Assembly (NCBI GenBank): GCA_040218535.1
Contig: JAVJRG010000005.1
Coordinates: 1,612,001 to 1,676,000, forward strand
Direction of reading: 5' to 3'
DNA length: 64,000 nt
Origin: Lacipirellulaceae bacterium
GTDB lineage: Bacteria > Planctomycetota > Planctomycetia > Pirellulales > Lacipirellulaceae
The translations under genes and the position numbers were made by a program. The notes beneath the pieces are model-generated. The model did no database searches, had not been told where the DNA came from, and worked only from the letters and a program-made list of their open reading frames with translations. Numbering within the stretch: position 1 is the first letter of the stretch; each line of letters opens with the position of its first letter. Positions 8,178 through 15,857 of this stretch are shown here, in pieces.

Positions 8178-11100
8178 ATGGTGAATCAAATAGCGTCTGA
8201 AACTCCTTGGCAATTTGCAATCGACGTGGGCGGTACGTTCACGGACTGCTTGGCGACGGCCCCTAGTGGCGAGCAATTCCGCCATAAGCTGCTAAGTTCA
8301 GGCGTTATGAAAGGGGAAATCGGGGAAGGCTCGAGCGTGGGCTCGATCGTTGATAATGCCCGCCGGAGTGATCCCGCCAACTTCTGGGATGGAGCGACCT
8401 TTGCCTTACTCAGCGAGAACGGTGAGGTGACGGTAGAGCGACAAGTCACTCGGTTTGATCGTCAGCGAGGTGTTTTCGAACTTTCCAAGTCGCTCGACGA
8501 GTTGCCAACGGCTTCTTTTCGCTACGAGCTTCGACACGATTACGATGCACCGGTCTTGGCGATTCGCTATCTGCTCGGCCTGCCGGCAAACGCTACGCCG
8601 CCACCTGTTGTGCTTCGGCTCGGAACCACCCGCGGCACGAATGCCTTGCTCACGCGGACGGGCGCCAACTCGGCACTTGTCGTGACCAAAGGCTTTGGTG
8701 ACGTTTTGCGAATTGGCTATCAAGACCGACCGAAGCTCTTCGAGTTGGCGATCAAGAAACGCAAGCCACTGACGGAACGGTCCGTTGAGATCGACGAGAG
8801 GGTATCTGCCGATGGTGAAACACTCCGTGAACTAGATCCCCAGAAAGTTCGACAGCAGCTTACCGCACTCAAAGAAACTGGCATCGGGTCGTTAGCGATT
8901 TGCTTGATGCACGCCGACTTGTATCCGCAGCATGAGCTCGTGGTCGAAGAGATTGCTCGTGAGATTGGCTTCACAGAGATTAGCCGGTCTAGCGAGGTCT
9001 CGCCACTCGTGAAAATGGTCGCCCGTGCCGAAACCACTTTGGTCGATGCCTACCTGAACCCCGTCCTTAGAACCTACTTTGCCAAGCTCCAAAAGGAACT
9101 GCCAGGAAGCAAGATCCGTCTGATGACTTCTGCTGGCGGGCTCACGAGCATCGAAAGCTTCCGCGGTTGCCAGAGCGTTCTCTCTGGTCCAGCAGGTGGT
9201 GTTGTTGGATATGCGCAGGCCGCTGAGCAAGCCGGCTATTCGAAAGCGATCGGCTTCGACATGGGTGGTACGAGTACGGATGTTTCTCGATATGCAGGAG
9301 AGTATGAGCAAGAGTTTGAGAGCGATAAGGCAGGCGTCAGGTTAATGACGCCGACGCTGGCGATCGAGACCATTGCCGCGGGGGGCGGTTCGGTGTGCTG
9401 GTTTGATGGCGTGAAGTTGCGAGTTGGCCCAGACAGCGCCGGTGCTGATCCGGGTCCCGCCTGTTACGGTCGTGGCGGGCCGTTGACGGTGACGGATGTT
9501 AATCTCGCGTTGGGCCGTGTTCTCGTGCACCGCTTTCCGTTTCAGTTGGACAAAATGGCCTCCCTCAATGCGCTGGATGCTATCTCACGGCAAGTAGAAG
9601 CGCAGACTGGCGAAAGACTAACAGTCCAAGACCTCGCCGAAGGCTTCTTGAAGATCGCCAATACGAATATGGCTGGGGCGATTCGCAACGTCACCATCGC
9701 CAAAGGCGTACAACCGGATGAGCATTTACTGGTGGCGTTTGGCGGAGCGGCGGCCCAACATGCGTGTGCCGTGGCGGATGACTTGGGTATTCGAGAAATC
9801 CTGCATCATCCCGACGCAGGGATTCTTAGCGCTTACGGCATCAGCGTCGCTGAGGAAGTTCGCCACTCAACGCGAGGGCTTTGGCAGTCGTTGGCCATGC
9901 TCGATGAATCAGACTTACAGGAAATCTTCAGTGGGCTTGCCGAGTCGCCAACACAAGAGTTTGCGGCGGAAGGAGTCGAACGCGATCGCCTAGAGTTCCA
10001 TCCCTACTTAGAGGTCCATTACACGGGCTCCGACGCAAAGCTGATGATTCCCTATAAAGCTTTTGACACCATACGAACGCAGTTTGAGGAGCTCCATCAG
10101 AAGCAGTTCGGCTATTTGCATCGTGATCGCCCCTTGCACATTGCCAGTACAAGACTAGAAGTTCGCTTGCCAGCATTGCGTTTGGAATCAGAGATCGAAA
10201 ACCTACGCTCCGAGATCAGTGAGCCATCTTCCTGCGAGATCTTCTTTCACGGACGACTTCTCGAGGTTCCCGTTTACGAGAGAAAGACGCTCGCGACGGG
10301 CACACGCATTGATGGTCCTGCGCTGATTGCTCAAGAGCACACACTCGTTGTCGTTGACCCAACTTGGCGGGCTCAAGTCTTGGAGAGAGGTGAGCTGCTG
10401 CTATCCAAAGACTCGGACGCTGGACAGGAACTTCACAGAGCTGAGTCACAAGCAGTCGAGCTGGAGATCTTCAACAATCTGCTCGTCGGCGTAGCGGAAC
10501 GGATGGGGAATGTTCTGCGACGGACGGCAGTTAGCGTGAACGTGAAGGAGCGGCTCGACTACAGTTGTGCGGTGTTCACCGGCGAGGGAAAACTTGTAGC
10601 CAACGCTCCACACGTGCCTGTGCATTTGGGCGCTATGGGAATCACCGTGCGGAGCATCTTGGCAGACAATCCGAATCTGCAACCCGGCGACGTATTCATC
10701 TCAAATGACCCCTATCGTGGCGGTTCGCATTTACCCGACATCACGATGGTGCTTCCCGTCTATGATGAGGTCACGGGCGAGTTGCTCTTTTGCACGGCGT
10801 GTCGCGCTCATCACGCAGAAATTGGTGGGGTGCAGCCCGGATCGATGCCGCCAAATTCAACGAAGCTGGCTGAGGAAGGAGTGCTCATCAGTAACTTTCT
10901 CTACCGTCGGAACGGGCGAGTCTTTGAGAGCGAACTTCGCGACCTTTTTGTTAGTGCTAGATATCCGTCGCGAAATCCGAATGAGAATCTGGCCGATCTA
11001 GCGGCCCAAGCTGCCGCGGTGGAGCGTGGTGCTAATGAACTCAAGCAAGTTGTTCGAGAACATGGCAAGCAAAAGCTGCTAGATCAGATGCAAGCGGTGC

Positions 11101-12020
11101 AGCGTGCTGCGGAGCAAAAGGTCCGCCAATCGCTTGCCGGTTTCGCCGCGGGGCAGTATGAGTTCAAAGATTTCATCCAGACAGCCTCAGGGGAGAGTGT
11201 GCCAATCAAAGTGATGGTCACTTTGCACGGCGAAGACGCAAGCGGTGCGGCTGCCGTGTTCGATTTTGCAGGGACGGGCGGGGTGGTTGAGGGAAACTTA
11301 AACGCCAATCGCGCTATCGTCACAGCAGCAGTACTTTACATCTTGCGACTGTTGGTCGATGAAGACATCCCGCTGAACGAAGGTGTGCTCGATGCCGTCG
11401 AAATCGTCCTGCCAGAGTGCTTGCTCAATCCTCCGGCAAGCGAAATCCCAGGCGATTCTCCTGCCGTTGCTGCTGGGAATGTAGAGACCTCTCAACGCAT
11501 CGTCGACGTGCTATTGGGAGCATTCGGCATCGCCGCTGCCAGCCAGGGAACGATGAACAACGTGCTATTTGGCGACGAGACGTTTGGCTACTACGAAACG
11601 CTAGGCGGCGGCAGTGGCGCGACGCGAAACGCAGCCGGGGCGGACGCTGTCCAAGTCCACATGACCAACACACGGAGTACAGACCCGGAGATTCTCGAAC
11701 GCCGCTTACCCGTCCGACTTTGGGAAATGAGAATTAGAGAAAAAAGCGGTGGAGCGGGTAAGCATGTGGGCGGCAACGGCATGCGACGAAAGTTGGAATT
11801 CCTCAAGCCGCTCAAGCTTTCACTCATCACAGGACGCCGTGGTCCGCGTCCGCCGTTTGGATTGGATGGCGGCAGCGCAGGGGAGTGCGGTCGAAATCGC
11901 CTGGCAGACCGTGACGGAAACGTTGAAAAACTACCGGGTATCTGCGAACGTGAGATTGAAGCGGGCGATGTCCTGGAGATCGAGACTCCCGGAGGTGGGG
12001 GCTTTGGTGAACCGAGATAG
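8178..12020 (+). CDS. 5-oxoprolinase-type hydantoinase, HyuA-HyuB fusion
   Basis: 1280-residue cytoplasmic enzyme close in length and order to eukaryotic 5-oxoprolinase, which opens 5-oxoproline to glutamate with ATP. The N-terminal half is hydantoinase A: actin-like phosphate loop [17 protein letters not shown], later [19 protein letters not shown], and [19 protein letters not shown]. The C-terminal half, from about residue 760, is hydantoinase [41 protein letters not shown], ending GGGGFGEPR. Bacteria more often encode the halves as separate genes. Hydantoin or related ring-opening substrates are possible. The gene reads alone, 46 bp before an unrelated small gene. Confidence 0.9.
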   Translation: MVNQIASETPWQFAIDVGGTFTDCLATAPSGEQFRHKLLSSGVMKGEIGEGSSVGSIVDNARRSDPANFWDGATFALLSENGEVTVERQVTRFDRQRGVFELSKSLDELPTASFRYELRHDYDAPVLAIRYLLGLPANATPPPVVLRLGTTRGTNALLTRTGANSALVVTKGFGDVLRIGYQDRPKLFELAIKKRKPLTERSVEIDERVSADGETLRELDPQKVRQQLTALKETGIGSLAICLMHADLYPQHELVVEEIAREIGFTEISRSSEVSPLVKMVARAETTLVDAYLNPVLRTYFAKLQKELPGSKIRLMTSAGGLTSIESFRGCQSVLSGPAGGVVGYAQAAEQAGYSKAIGFDMGGTSTDVSRYAGEYEQEFESDKAGVRLMTPTLAIETIAAGGGSVCWFDGVKLRVGPDSAGADPGPACYGRGGPLTVTDVNLALGRVLVHRFPFQLDKMASLNALDAISRQVEAQTGERLTVQDLAEGFLKIANTNMAGAIRNVTIAKGVQPDEHLLVAFGGAAAQHACAVADDLGIREILHHPDAGILSAYGISVAEEVRHSTRGLWQSLAMLDESDLQEIFSGLAESPTQEFAAEGVERDRLEFHPYLEVHYTGSDAKLMIPYKAFDTIRTQFEELHQKQFGYLHRDRPLHIASTRLEVRLPALRLESEIENLRSEISEPSSCEIFFHGRLLEVPVYERKTLATGTRIDGPALIAQEHTLVVVDPTWRAQVLERGELLLSKDSDAGQELHRAESQAVELEIFNNLLVGVAERMGNVLRRTAVSVNVKERLDYSCAVFTGEGKLVANAPHVPVHLGAMGITVRSILADNPNLQPGDVFISNDPYRGGSHLPDITMVLPVYDEVTGELLFCTACRAHHAEIGGVQPGSMPPNSTKLAEEGVLISNFLYRRNGRVFESELRDLFVSARYPSRNPNENLADLAAQAAAVERGANELKQVVREHGKQKLLDQMQAVQRAAEQKVRQSLAGFAAGQYEFKDFIQTASGESVPIKVMVTLHGEDASGAAAVFDFAGTGGVVEGNLNANRAIVTAAVLYILRLLVDEDIPLNEGVLDAVEIVLPECLLNPPASEIPGDSPAVAAGNVETSQRIVDVLLGAFGIAAASQGTMNNVLFGDETFGYYETLGGGSGATRNAAGADAVQVHMTNTRSTDPEILERRLPVRLWEMRIREKSGGAGKHVGGNGMRRKLEFLKPLKLSLITGRRGPRPPFGLDGGSAGECGRNRLADRDGNVEKLPGICEREIEAGDVLEIETPGGGGFGEPR

Positions 12021-12066
12021 GGCAGTCGTGCCTTGTTATGGCAAACCAATGTGAGAGAATAAAGCT

Positions 12067-12279
12067 ATGAGCAAGAACGCGAATGATCTATCTGAACTCC
12101 AGGCCGAGCAAGAAGCATGGCTACGTGAAGTCGACCGTTGGTACGAACTGCTGCGTCCCAAATTATCACATATTGACCCACACGACTTACGTATGATCTT
12201 GCGCTCTTTCTTACAACCAGATAGCGTCCCACGTCGCTGGTTATTAAGAAAAAACGAGGAGGGCAGATATGTCTTCTGA
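12067..12279 (+). CDS. Small protein of unknown function paired with a nucleotidyltransferase
   Basis: 70-residue, charged, largely helical protein (LSELQAEQEAWLREVDRWYE; C-terminus RRWLLRKNEEGRYVF). No family recognised. Its last 11 bases overlap the start of the downstream nucleotidyltransferase gene, and the ribosome-binding sequence of that gene (GAGGAGGG) lies inside this one, so translation is probably coupled. Genes of this layout are often two-part toxin-antitoxin or stress modules; that is inference here. Confidence 0.65.
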   Translation: MSKNANDLSELQAEQEAWLREVDRWYELLRPKLSHIDPHDLRMILRSFLQPDSVPRRWLLRKNEEGRYVF

Positions 12280-12772
12280 GTCCGCTTCTTGGGAAGACGA
12301 GATCCTTCAAAAACTTGCGAATGCTTTGGCTGACTCGAAGTTGGAAGCGATCGTGATCGGTAACTCAGCAGCAGCGTTACAGGGAGTACCAATAACGACT
12401 CAGGATATCGATCTCTTTGTTCGTGACACTAAAGTGAACCAAGAAAAAATCAAGAGCTTGGTAGTAGCACTAGGTCCAGGCGTTGTGGCTTCGCGCCCCT
12501 TCGAACCGTCAAGCAAAATGATAAGGATCGAAGGATTGGCTTTTGATATCGATATTGTTTTTGAGCTTTCGAGTCGCGTGAAATTCGAATCTCTGCGTTC
12601 TCGGGCTTCAGAAATTCCGATTGGCTCTGGCAAACTAAAGGTTGCTGATCTCAGTGATGTGGTTGCGGCAAAAAAGGCTGCGAACCGGCCGAAAGACGTA
12701 GCGAGTTTGCCAATCCTAGAGCATGCGTTAGAAGTTCGTCGCGAGATGAAGGACGATGAGACGAACGGTTAA
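12269..12772 (+). CDS. Nucleotidyltransferase-fold protein (AbiEii/DUF6036-like)
   Basis: 167-residue protein with a minimal nucleotidyltransferase fold. AIVIGNSAAALQGVPITTQD gives the G(N/G)S loop, followed by DIDLFV as the DxD metal-binding motif; a further acidic strand reads LAFDIDIVFEL. The C-terminal part (KVADLSDVVAAKKAANRPKD) matches the helix that positions the base in such enzymes. Related families include AbiEii-type toxins and MNT-type antitoxins that modify tRNA or proteins. It overlaps the preceding 70-residue gene by 11 bases. The exact family is uncertain; the fold call is firmer than the function. Confidence 0.7.
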   Translation: MSSESASWEDEILQKLANALADSKLEAIVIGNSAAALQGVPITTQDIDLFVRDTKVNQEKIKSLVVALGPGVVASRPFEPSSKMIRIEGLAFDIDIVFELSSRVKFESLRSRASEIPIGSGKLKVADLSDVVAAKKAANRPKDVASLPILEHALEVRREMKDDETNG

Positions 12773-12936
12773 AGCGACTCCACGGTCCTTCTTTTTGTTT
12801 TCCAGTGGTAGAGCTTTGGGATTCGCATCGAAAGATCCGCTCACTACGAAGGTAGGGGTTGTCGGAGCCGCCAGAACCGCTGATAATTCGCGATTCAGTC
12901 ACACGAAGCTCATCCCAGGCAACCGAGGTACCCAAC

Positions 12937-13878
12937 ATGCCCCGCAATCGTACTTATGACAACGCCGCCGAGGCTATCGGCGAGACACCGATGATTCGGA
13001 TTAATCGCCTTGTGCCCGAGGATCACGCGACGGTGTTCGCCAAGTGCGAGTTCTTCCAGCCGCTGAACAGCGTGAAGGATCGTATCGGTGCAGCGATGAT
13101 CGCAGCCGGTGAAAAGGACGGCAAAATCAATGCTGAGACGCACGTCATCGAGCCGACCAGCGGCAATACGGGGATTGCTCTGGCCTTTGTCTGCGCTGCG
13201 AAAGGTTACCGTCTGACACTCACCATGCCGGAGTCGATGTCCGTCGAACGTCGCGCTCTGCTCAAAGCGATGGGGGCTGAGTTGGTCCTCACGCCGGCTG
13301 CAGGCGGAATGAAAGCGGCTATTGCGAAGGCGGAGGAACTGACCAACAACGGTGAAAATACTTTCATGCCGCAGCAGTTTGAGAATCCGGCCAACCCGGC
13401 CATTCATGAAGCGACGACGGGTCCGGAGATTTGGGCCGACTCCGGTGAGAACATCGACGTCATGGTCGCAGGTGTGGGGACGGGTGGCACAATCACTGGT
13501 AGTTCGCGCTTCCTGAAGAGTAAGAACCCGAATTTTCTTTCCATCGCGGTTGAGCCCACGGACTCGCCTGTGATCTCCGGTGGCGACCCAGGTCCGCATA
13601 AGATTCAAGGAATTGGTGCCGGCTTTATTCCTGGCAACCTTGACACTTCGCTGGTTGATGAAACCATACAAGTAAGTAACGAAGAAGCCTTCCAGTGGTC
13701 ACGTCGATTGGCCAAAGAGGAGGGCATCATGGCCGGTATTTCCAGCGGAGCGAACATTTGTGCCGCCGCTAAAGTTGCCGCTCGACCAGAGATGAAAGGC
13801 AAGCGGATCGTGACGATTATGTGCAGCCTTGGTGAACGCTACTTGAGTACTCCGTTGTTTGAAGGGCTCACAGGCTGA
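12937..13878 (+). CDS. cysK: Cysteine synthase A (O-acetylserine sulfhydrylase)
   Basis: 313-residue PLP enzyme making cysteine from O-acetylserine and sulfide. It has the PLP lysine in PLNSVKDRIG, the substrate loop EPTSGNTGIALAFVCAAKGY, the glycine-rich phosphate loop VAGVGTGGTITGSSRFLK, and GISSGANICAA near the end. The ATG at 12937 begins the conserved domain (MPRNRTYDNAAEAIGETPMI); an in-frame TTG at 12859 would add 26 unsupported residues. The stop codon is one base before hicA, so cysK heads a compact cysK-hicA-hicB-lipA run. Confidence 0.95.
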   Translation: MPRNRTYDNAAEAIGETPMIRINRLVPEDHATVFAKCEFFQPLNSVKDRIGAAMIAAGEKDGKINAETHVIEPTSGNTGIALAFVCAAKGYRLTLTMPESMSVERRALLKAMGAELVLTPAAGGMKAAIAKAEELTNNGENTFMPQQFENPANPAIHEATTGPEIWADSGENIDVMVAGVGTGGTITGSSRFLKSKNPNFLSIAVEPTDSPVISGGDPGPHKIQGIGAGFIPGNLDTSLVDETIQVSNEEAFQWSRRLAKEEGIMAGISSGANICAAAKVAARPEMKGKRIVTIMCSLGERYLSTPLFEGLTG

Positions 13879-13879
13879 T

Positions 13880-14077
13880 ATGCCAAGGAAAGTTCGCGAA
13901 CTCGTGCGAGATCTCCTTGACGCCGGTTTTACTGAACGAGGCGGAAAAGGTAGTCACCGGAACTATTCTCACCCGAACGTCAAGAAACCGATTACCGTTT
14001 CGGGTAAAATGAATGCAGATGCCAACCACTACCAAGAGAAGGCCGTTTCACGAGCAATCGAGGAGTCCAAGTCATGA
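13880..14077 (+). CDS. hicA: HicA-family mRNA interferase toxin
   Basis: 65-residue dsRBD-like toxin that cleaves mRNA when free of HicB. The typical HicA pattern is present: VRELVRDLLDAGFTERGGKG, then the active-site SHRNYSHP with its catalytic His, and a KPITVSGKM strand. The ATG at 13880 lies one base after the cysK stop. The last four bases overlap hicB as ATGA, so toxin and antitoxin are translationally coupled, with the toxin first as usual for this family. Confidence 0.85.
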   Translation: MPRKVRELVRDLLDAGFTERGGKGSHRNYSHPNVKKPITVSGKMNADANHYQEKAVSRAIEESKS

Positions 14078-14313
14078 AAGAAAGCGCTCGCTATGTAAAG
14101 ATCGTCGAGTGGTCTGACGAAGACAATTGCTACGTTGGAAGTTCACCAGGCTTACTTTATGGCGGATGCCACGGCAACGATGAGAAGCAAGTCTTTGAGG
14201 AGCTGTGCCAAATCGTTGAAGAGACGATCGAAATCTACCATCAAGACGATAAGCCATTGCCTCCTCCCACTTCCGGGCGAGACTTTGCGAACAGGATGCA
14301 AGACGTCGCATGA
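14074..14313 (+). CDS. hicB: HicB-family antitoxin
   Basis: 79-residue partner of HicA with the partial RNase H-like fold: YVKIVEWSDEDNCYVGSSPG, then GGCHGNDEKQVFEELCQIVE. It is short: many HicB proteins carry an extra C-terminal ribbon-helix-helix or HTH DNA-binding domain that I do not see, so autoregulation may be weak or use another route. It overlaps hicA by four bases at its start and lipA by four bases at its end. Confidence 0.85.
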   Translation: MKESARYVKIVEWSDEDNCYVGSSPGLLYGGCHGNDEKQVFEELCQIVEETIEIYHQDDKPLPPPTSGRDFANRMQDVA

Positions 14314-15293
14314 CAGCCTCATCCCCTGACGGAATTCCCCCGACCGAATCCACGCTACTCGAACTACCCATCGTTGATCCGCAACCGCCGCGTCAACGGC
14401 TTCCTGAATGGTTGCGCGTAAACCTTCCTGCGGGGCTTGGGCAGCAAGTCTTCAATGGGACGGATACCGCGGTTCACGGTAACTCCTTGCATACCGTTTG
14501 CGAGGAAGCCCGCTGCCCGAATATTCACGACTGTTGGGCCCGTGGTACGGCGACGTTTATGATCGCTGGGCAGAGCTGCACCCGCGGCTGTCGGTTCTGC
14601 TCTGTCGAGACGCTGAAAGCCCCGCCTCCTCCAGAGACAGAGGAACCCGAACGCTTGGCGGACGCGGTTGAGGGATTACAGCTCGACCACGTTGTGATTA
14701 CCGTCGTCAACCGCGATGATCTGCCTGATGGTGGAGCAGGGCACTATCGAGATTGTGTCGAGGCGGTCCATGCCCGACTGCCCGAAACGACGATCGAACT
14801 TCTTTCCAGCGACCTTGACGGAAACTGGAAAGCATTGGAGCTCTTGCTCGAGAACTCTCCGCTTTCGGTATTCGCTCACAATGTTGAGTGCGTTGCGCGG
14901 TTGGACTCCCTCGTCCGCGACCCGCGGGCATCGTTTGCTCAAAGCTTGGAAGTCTTGAGACAAGCGAAGCAACTCGCACCAGAAATCGTTACGAAGAGCA
15001 GCTTGATGGTTGGGCTCGGTGAAGCGGATGAAGAAATCCTCGACTCCCTGCGTGAACTTCGCCGGGTCGGAGTCGATTTAGTGACTCTCGGCCAATACCT
15101 AGCTCCTGGTCGTCCTGGTACGCGGTTTCTACCCGTGGATCGGTTCGTTCCGCCTGAGCAATTCGCTGAGTACGAACGCGAGGCCTATGCGATGGGCTTT
15201 GCGGGGGTAGCTTCGGGGCCGCTTGTGCGGAGTTCTTACCGGGCCGGGGAACTGTTGGCGAAGGCACGCGGTATTACCGAGGAGTCGCCCTGA
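14310..15293 (+). CDS. lipA: Lipoyl synthase (radical SAM)
   Basis: 327-residue enzyme that inserts two sulfurs into octanoyl groups on lipoate-dependent enzymes. Both iron-sulfur cluster motifs are visible: the auxiliary-cluster CEEARCPNIHDC and the radical-SAM CTRGCRFC. The C-terminal RSSYRAGELL supplies the serine ligand of the auxiliary cluster. The start ATG overlaps the hicB stop (ATGA), so lipA is translated in step with the toxin-antitoxin genes. No lipB or lipM lies in the window. It converges with the DUF309 gene, with only 3 bp between the two stops. Confidence 0.95.
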   Translation: MTASSPDGIPPTESTLLELPIVDPQPPRQRLPEWLRVNLPAGLGQQVFNGTDTAVHGNSLHTVCEEARCPNIHDCWARGTATFMIAGQSCTRGCRFCSVETLKAPPPPETEEPERLADAVEGLQLDHVVITVVNRDDLPDGGAGHYRDCVEAVHARLPETTIELLSSDLDGNWKALELLLENSPLSVFAHNVECVARLDSLVRDPRASFAQSLEVLRQAKQLAPEIVTKSSLMVGLGEADEEILDSLRELRRVGVDLVTLGQYLAPGRPGTRFLPVDRFVPPEQFAEYEREAYAMGFAGVASGPLVRSSYRAGELLAKARGITEESP

Positions 15294-15296
15294 GTG

Positions 15297-15857
15297 TCAG
15301 TTTTTCTTCAGCTCTAGCCAGGAAGAGATGAGCAGCGCTGGATTTGTGTCTAAAGTCTGGTTGCCAAGTTCAGACAGAAATCCTCGGGCGATTGCCTCAA
15401 CTCTTGCGAGGCTCAAGCCACAGAATGAGCTTTCGGAAATTTCAGCAGCGACGAGATCAATCAGCTCTAGTGACCGACGCGCATGACGCTCGACACCGCG
15501 AGGGTTTCCTTCGCGCGCCTTTACGAGTGACGCGGCAAGCTTGATCAAGGCTTTCAACCAGTCGGCAACCGTCCCCTCACGGCCTGCCGCGTGCCAGAGC
15601 GACTCCCACGCTTCATGGGCTTCCCAATAGTAGCCGTGATTGAACAAGTCGATGGCGTAGAGATAAGTCTCAGATGCATGCCAGTCGCCGGGGCTTAGAG
15701 GCGGTGGAACGACCTCCTCGCGACCGTACCAGTGTCCCGTCGGGTCGCTCACCGGGTGAGGCGTCTGCTTGGGCACGTAGGAATAGGGCGGGAGCTTCTC
15801 TTTCGAGTAGCGGGGGCGATCAACGACGGGTATTTCCGGCAGTACGCTCAAGATCAT
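15297..15857 (-). CDS. DUF309 domain protein
   Basis: 186-residue protein with the DUF309 signature AIDLFNHGYYWEAHEAWESL near residues 68-87, followed by helices that complete an all-helical bundle (WLKALIKLAASLVKAREGN). The N-terminal 60 residues are Pro-rich and apparently unstructured. The function of DUF309 is not known. The start codon overlaps the stop of the upstream 945-residue gene (ATGA), so the two are probably translated together. Confidence 0.8.
   Translation of the reverse strand: MILSVLPEIPVVDRPRYSKEKLPPYSYVPKQTPHPVSDPTGHWYGREEVVPPPLSPGDWHASETYLYAIDLFNHGYYWEAHEAWESLWHAAGREGTVADWLKALIKLAASLVKAREGNPRGVERHARRSLELIDLVAAEISESSFCGLSLARVEAIARGFLSELGNQTLDTNPALLISSWLELKKN

Noticed and set aside
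12910-13671. 253-residue open frame opposite cysK
   Set aside because: Lies fully against cysK and shows no family motifs.
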